Of a stretch of 64,000 nucleotides of DNA, positions 60,509-64,000 are shown one piece after another. The notes below the pieces were generated by a model. The model saw only the letters and a list, made by a program, of their open reading frames with translations. It did not search any database and had not been told where the DNA came from. The DNA lies in contig JALHQH010000012.1 of assembly GCA_022842065.1 (NCBI GenBank), positions 186,001 to 250,000 on the forward strand, given 5' to 3'. The position numbers and the translations under genes are program-made. Positions within the stretch are counted from its first letter, which is position 1, and every line of letters begins with the position of its first letter. Source of the DNA: Caldilineaceae bacterium (GTDB taxonomy: Bacteria; Chloroflexota; Anaerolineae; Caldilineales; Caldilineaceae).

Positions 60509-60922
60509 TTATTTTTCGTCTTGACCATCACTCATCGTATAGTCACCCCACTTGCCACTGTAGGAGGCGGCAAACATTTCAGCGTTGGTTCGTTCGACTG
60601 CGGCCAGGGCTGCCTGTAATGCGGCCTGGCGTTGTGCTTCGGTATTTTCCAACGCGCCGGTTTGCGCCGGGCGGACGGCGCTAATCTGCACGTGCCGGAT
60701 ATCACCCATGCGATAGGGGACTGTGACCCCGGCCTGTTTGCCCAGGATCGCCTGCGCTAGCGGTGTTTGCGCACCCAGCAAGCCTTTTTCCAGATCGGCG
60801 AATTGTTCGCGCACAATGTCAAATGCCAGCGCTTCTCGTTCGTCCCGGTCGCTGATCAACACGAGCTCCACATGCGCGCCAATCCGTACCTGTTCGGGGG
60901 GTGCTTGCCGATCGGTTGTCAT
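60509..60922 (-). CDS. GreA/GreB C-terminal-domain protein
   Basis: 137 residues from the ATG at 60922, with GAGGAG upstream; the frame extends to 60994. HVELVLISDRDEREALAFDIV, TPLAQAILGKQAG and VTVPYRMGDIRHVQISAV match the C-terminal FKBP-like domain of Gre factors. The N-terminal coiled coil that enters RNA polymerase is missing, and a helical tail (LQAALAAVERTNAEMFAA) is added. It could be a polymerase-binding regulator like Rnk, but function is inferred. It heads an operon with the DinB gene. Confidence 0.75.
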   Translation of the reverse strand: MTTDRQAPPEQVRIGAHVELVLISDRDEREALAFDIVREQFADLEKGLLGAQTPLAQAILGKQAGVTVPYRMGDIRHVQISAVRPAQTGALENTEAQRQAALQAALAAVERTNAEMFAASYSGKWGDYTMSDGQDEK

Positions 60923-60949
60923 CTGCTGTTTGCTCCTCAATATGTCGTA

Positions 60950-61024
60950 AAGCAGCGTTCCGGGGACGCACCAGAGAAATTTTCGTTTTTCCACTAGGCG
61001 TGGTGCGTCCCCGGAACGCTGCTT
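60950..61024. repeat. Inverted repeat, 24-bp perfect arms
   Basis: Arms 60950-60973 and 61001-61024 are exact complements with a 27-nt spacer, between the aldo/keto reductase stop and the GreA/GreB-like gene. Outer ends AAGCAGCG, CGCTGCTT. Confidence 0.9.
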
Positions 61025-61034
61025 CTACCAATCA

Positions 61035-62042
61035 CTAGCGATACTGATGTGGCCCAAAATCTGCTTCATAGAAGGGCGAGACCATACGCCCAGGGGGGAC
61101 TAAGCCATCAATGGTGGCGCGGTCCTCGTCGGTGATGGTGACGTTAAAGGCACCCAAGTTATCTTCCAACTGTTCCATTGTGCGCGGCCCGATGATCGGG
61201 CTGGTTACCCCTGGTTGCTGCATACACCAGGCCAAGGCCAGTTGCGCCACGGTGCAACCTTTGGCAGCGGCCAGCGGTTGTAAACCATCGACCACGTCGT
61301 AGAGATCGCTGGTCATGCGCGCTTGCAGGCGGGGATTGGTGGCCACGTCGGCAAAGCGGCTATCTTCCGGCGGCTTCGTGTTGCGGCCATATTTGCCCGT
61401 CAACAAGCCACCGGCTAACGGGCTCCACGGGATGATCGCCGTGCCATAGCTCTGGGCCATGGGGATCAACTCGCGCTCAATGCGGCGATCGAGGATGTGA
61501 TAGGGCGGCTGCTCACAGATAAAGCGATTGATCCCCAGCTCCTTAGACACCCAAAGTGACTCCATCACCTGCCACGCGGCAAAGGTGCTGGTGCCGATAT
61601 ACCGCACCTTGCCGGCACGAATCAGGTCGTCGAGCGCGCGCAAGGTTTCATCAATTGGGGTATCCGAACGGGGGCGGTGGATCTGGTAGAGGTCGATATA
61701 GTCGGTCTGCAAGCGCTTGAGGCTGGCGTCACACTGCTCGATGATGTGGCGGCGGCTGCTGCCGGCGGCGTTAATGTCATCATCGTCCATGCGTCCGTGG
61801 ACTTTGGTGGCCAGCACAATCTGCGCCCGTTTGCCGTTGCGCTTCAAGGCTTCACCGGTGACAATTTCACTGTTGCCGCGCGAGTAAACATTCGCCGTAT
61901 CTAAAAAGTTGATGCCGGCGTCGATGGCCCGGTCAATCATCTCATAGGAATCTTCGGCACTACTTTTGCCGCCGAACATCATACAGCCCAAACAAAGCGG
62001 GCTGACTTTGACGCCGGTACGGCCCAGGTTGCGATAGTCCAT
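61035..62042 (-). CDS. Aldo/keto reductase family protein
   Basis: 335 residues. GRTGVKVSPLCLGCMMFG is the typical beginning, FLDTANVYSRGNSEIVTG carries catalytic Asp/Tyr, LATKVHGRM the Lys and LYQIHRPRSDTPIDE the His. GGLLTGKYGR and SPIIGPRTMEQLEDN are of the YajO/Tas-like subgroup. Likely an NADPH-dependent sugar or aldehyde reductase. Confidence 0.92.
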   Translation of the reverse strand: MDYRNLGRTGVKVSPLCLGCMMFGGKSSAEDSYEMIDRAIDAGINFLDTANVYSRGNSEIVTGEALKRNGKRAQIVLATKVHGRMDDDDINAAGSSRRHIIEQCDASLKRLQTDYIDLYQIHRPRSDTPIDETLRALDDLIRAGKVRYIGTSTFAAWQVMESLWVSKELGINRFICEQPPYHILDRRIERELIPMAQSYGTAIIPWSPLAGGLLTGKYGRNTKPPEDSRFADVATNPRLQARMTSDLYDVVDGLQPLAAAKGCTVAQLALAWCMQQPGVTSPIIGPRTMEQLEDNLGAFNVTITDEDRATIDGLVPPGRMVSPFYEADFGPHQYR

Positions 62043-62312
62043 GCTGCTGCTCTCCTTTTGTTGCTCTTCTGCGGGGTGCGCTGCTGTGGGTGATCAAGTC
62101 TGTGCCTGATCAAGTATAGTCACATTTTGCGTAGGGTCAACTTGGCAAAGCGCGCTGGTTGTCATCGGACAGCCTTCGGACGGCCGTCGGACGCGCCCTG
62201 GCTACAATGGACGCGGTTGGGCAAAGCGCTGACGACTTCGTGACCACCCCTTTGCTCAGCTTGTCAATGATCCCATAAAAAGCATCGCTAATTTTTAGAG
62301 TGAGGAACAGTT
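62043..62312. other. Divergent intergenic region
   Basis: 270 nt between the aldo/keto reductase gene and the metalloprotease-like gene. It should hold promoters for both. TGAGGAAC stands just before the rightward ATG. No other structure seen. Confidence 0.4.
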
Positions 62313-64000
62313 ATGAAGCAAATTTCCCCGTCAAACGGGCTAAGCACAGCAGGGGCCGGTCGCTATTGGCGGCTTGTCCGGTCACTGCTCTGTTTAGCCG
62401 TGGTGGTGAGCGCCTTCGGTGCCACCCTGCACCCGGTCGCCGCCCATGATGCCAAGGTCGTTGGGCCGGATGGCAAAGTCCATCAGCCGATTGAAGTGAC
62501 CTTGGCCGCCGATCGTACCCCACAACCCGGCGATGTCGTCAACTTGACGATGGCGGCGACCCCTTATCTGAATGGCCCCGCGCTAACCCTGAAATGGGTG
62601 TTGCCCACCGGGGTTGAATTGCTCGGCGGCACGACTGACGAAAGCTTCGCCGCGATTGCGCCTGGGCAAACCGTGCAGAGCCAACGACAGGTACGCTTTC
62701 CCAGTGCCGGGACTTACAAGGTGGCTGTTTCGGCCAGCCTCAGCCCCAATCCGGCGCAACAGCTTGCCTATGCTGATGTGCTCTATTTTATCGTCGCGGC
62801 GGACGGTAAGAGCCGGATTACCAATATCGATCCTGCAGCAAAAAGCCCGCTCGGCTCGACCATGCAGAGTGATATCCACCTGCTTGGCCCAACGGTCAAT
62901 GCGGCGTCTGCTAACGGTGACCCCTGCTTCACGGTGAGTGGTACGATTCGCCGCATCGAACGCACCACCATCTTCCGTACTCTTCTGCCCGATACGTTGG
63001 TGCCTGTGCGTTTTGCTCGCATCGAAGTGCGCGAAGAAGACTTGATCGCCGACGATGTCGAAGCCTATGGGATCACCGATGAGAATGGTAACTACTCCTT
63101 CGATTTCTGCGATAACGATGGGCTGCTTGATGACACGCTCGAACTCTATGTGCGTCTCTACGCCTCGATCTACGAGTCTAAAGATGGCTTCGAGATCGTC
63201 TATGTCGAAGATAGCTCTTATCTCGATGAGATGTACTACTACGATTCGACCATCTTCAGTAGCGGTGGTGGTACCTTTGGGGTGAATATGGATCTGAACG
63301 AGACCCAAAGTGGCCCTTTTAACATTGCCGACACGATCTACGAGGGCTGGCGCTTCTGGAAAGATAGTGGCGGCGAAAGTGATGGTGTCGCTGCCGTTGA
63401 CATTACCGCCGAAGTACACTGGGAGCCAGGCTACGTTGACTACGGCACGCTCAATACCTTCTACGATCAGGCCCAAGAGGAGATCACCATCGGCACGGTC
63501 AGAGATCCCGATACGTGGGACGATTCGTCGATCCTTCATGAATATGGCCATATGATCGAGGATAACTACTCCTGCGACGAATCGCTCGGCGGCGCGCACC
63601 GCTTTACCGATATTTTGGATGATGAAGAGTTCGCCTGGAGTGAAGGCTATCAAAACTATTTCCAGGGTGCCGTCCGCCTGGGCCGTGGTTGGCCGGATGC
63701 CAACTTCTATTTTGATGTCAACGCTGCCGGCGGAATTAGTGCTACCAATCTGGAACTTTGGCATACGAATAACCCCACTTTGGTTGATCCGCGCAACGAA
63801 GTTGCCATCGCCGCCCTCTTCTGGGATCTGATCGATGGCAGTGATCCCATTAACGATGGCCAAGATCGGGTCCAACACGGCCATGCTATGATCCAGGAAG
63901 TCTATACCGACTACGAATTTGCCGACCAAGGGATCGGTGATCAGACCTGTAGTGTCGATCGCTTCTTCCAAGCCTGGCAGGCGTTGGACAAGCCGGCGAA
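62313..64000 (+). CDS. Secreted zinc-metalloprotease-like protein (3' end outside window)
   Basis: The start ATG at 62313 has GAGGAAC 6 nt upstream. The frame is open to the window end (over 560 residues). A signal peptide (SLLCLAVVVSAFGATLHPVAA) is followed by beta-rich domains and a catalytic region. HEYGHM at about 409-414 gives the HExxH zinc site, with WSEGYQNYFQGAVR and AIAALFWDLID resembling the downstream helices of M-type peptidases. Substrate not predictable. The long minus-strand frame opposite it (62583-63971) is a shadow. Confidence 0.8.
   Translation, partial: MKQISPSNGLSTAGAGRYWRLVRSLLCLAVVVSAFGATLHPVAAHDAKVVGPDGKVHQPIEVTLAADRTPQPGDVVNLTMAATPYLNGPALTLKWVLPTGVELLGGTTDESFAAIAPGQTVQSQRQVRFPSAGTYKVAVSASLSPNPAQQLAYADVLYFIVAADGKSRITNIDPAAKSPLGSTMQSDIHLLGPTVNAASANGDPCFTVSGTIRRIERTTIFRTLLPDTLVPVRFARIEVREEDLIADDVEAYGITDENGNYSFDFCDNDGLLDDTLELYVRLYASIYESKDGFEIVYVEDSSYLDEMYYYDSTIFSSGGGTFGVNMDLNETQSGPFNIADTIYEGWRFWKDSGGESDGVAAVDITAEVHWEPGYVDYGTLNTFYDQAQEEITIGTVRDPDTWDDSSILHEYGHMIEDNYSCDESLGGAHRFTDILDDEEFAWSEGYQNYFQGAVRLGRGWPDANFYFDVNAAGGISATNLELWHTNNPTLVDPRNEVAIAALFWDLIDGSDPINDGQDRVQHGHAMIQEVYTDYEFADQGIGDQTCSVDRFFQAWQALDKPA

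Noticed and set aside
62583..63971. 462-residue open frame on the minus strand
   Set aside because: It lies opposite the secreted metalloprotease-like gene, which has a signal peptide, a ribosome site and HEYGHM. The minus frame has no recognisable domain.

Overview
The window looks like a chromosomal segment of a GC-rich, free-living member of the Chloroflexota, probably Caldilineae/Anaerolineae-like. The support is indirect: secreted proteins with PT-rich linkers and a YLPLI motif, Tat-type lipoprotein sugar-binding proteins, two MalF/MalG-type ABC importers without a local ATPase, enolase-superfamily, Gfo/Idh/MocA and aldo/keto reductase genes, and many long intergenic palindromes. No rRNA, tRNA or CRISPR array was recognised.

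Layout. (1) 1-9.1 kb: tandem copies of a two-gene secreted cassette (clan-A glycoside-hydrolase-like protein plus propeller/carbohydrate-binding-like protein), two members frameshifted and one reduced to a fragment, followed by an LVIVD-repeat propeller gene. (2) 9.3-15.9 kb: an anchored protein of unknown role, a PhyH dioxygenase, an SDR, a GNAT enzyme coupled to a GH39-like hydrolase, and a nuclease/transposase remnant. (3) 16-26.2 kb: a metal/redox locus. It holds a CopB-type Cu ATPase, an ECF sigma factor with a CorE-like Cys-rich tail, a DUF1573-like protein, a PCxCGC protein, a Met-rich protein, a small membrane protein, a DUF305 lipoprotein, a thioredoxin-like lipoprotein, a membrane protein and a response regulator/histidine kinase pair. 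(4) 26.2-44.8 kb: carbohydrate uptake and catabolism with two SBP-permease sets, a GntR regulator, galT and a GH4 glycosidase. (5) 45-53 kb: small stress and envelope proteins and a histidine kinase/response regulator cluster. (6) 53.4-62 kb: isocitrate lyase, larB-larE-larC for the nickel-pincer cofactor, an SH3 lipoprotein, a DinB protein, a GreA/GreB-like protein and an aldo/keto reductase. (7) 62.3 kb to the end: a secreted HEYGHM metalloprotease-like protein running off the window.

Most notable result. Two genes of the metal/redox locus are interrupted only by in-frame UGA codons at redox-active positions, and both continue as coherent protein afterwards. The DUF1573-like gene has UGA directly after a Cys (Cys-Sec). 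The thioredoxin-like lipoprotein has UGA at both positions of the CxxC site (Sec-Leu-Pro-Sec, UxxU). Each has a perfect 17-19 nt hairpin starting 10-12 nt after a UGA, with GU in the loop, which is the geometry of a bacterial SECIS. The two genes lie in divergent operons. The shared intergenic region carries two matching promoters, each with a TTCAYAT-N4-TTCAYAT direct repeat 6 nt upstream of a TATRCT -10 box. I infer a copper/redox regulon controlled by the OmpR-type regulator and Met-rich-sensor kinase at the end of the rightward operon, containing two undescribed candidate selenoproteins. The selenocysteine machinery itself is not in this window.
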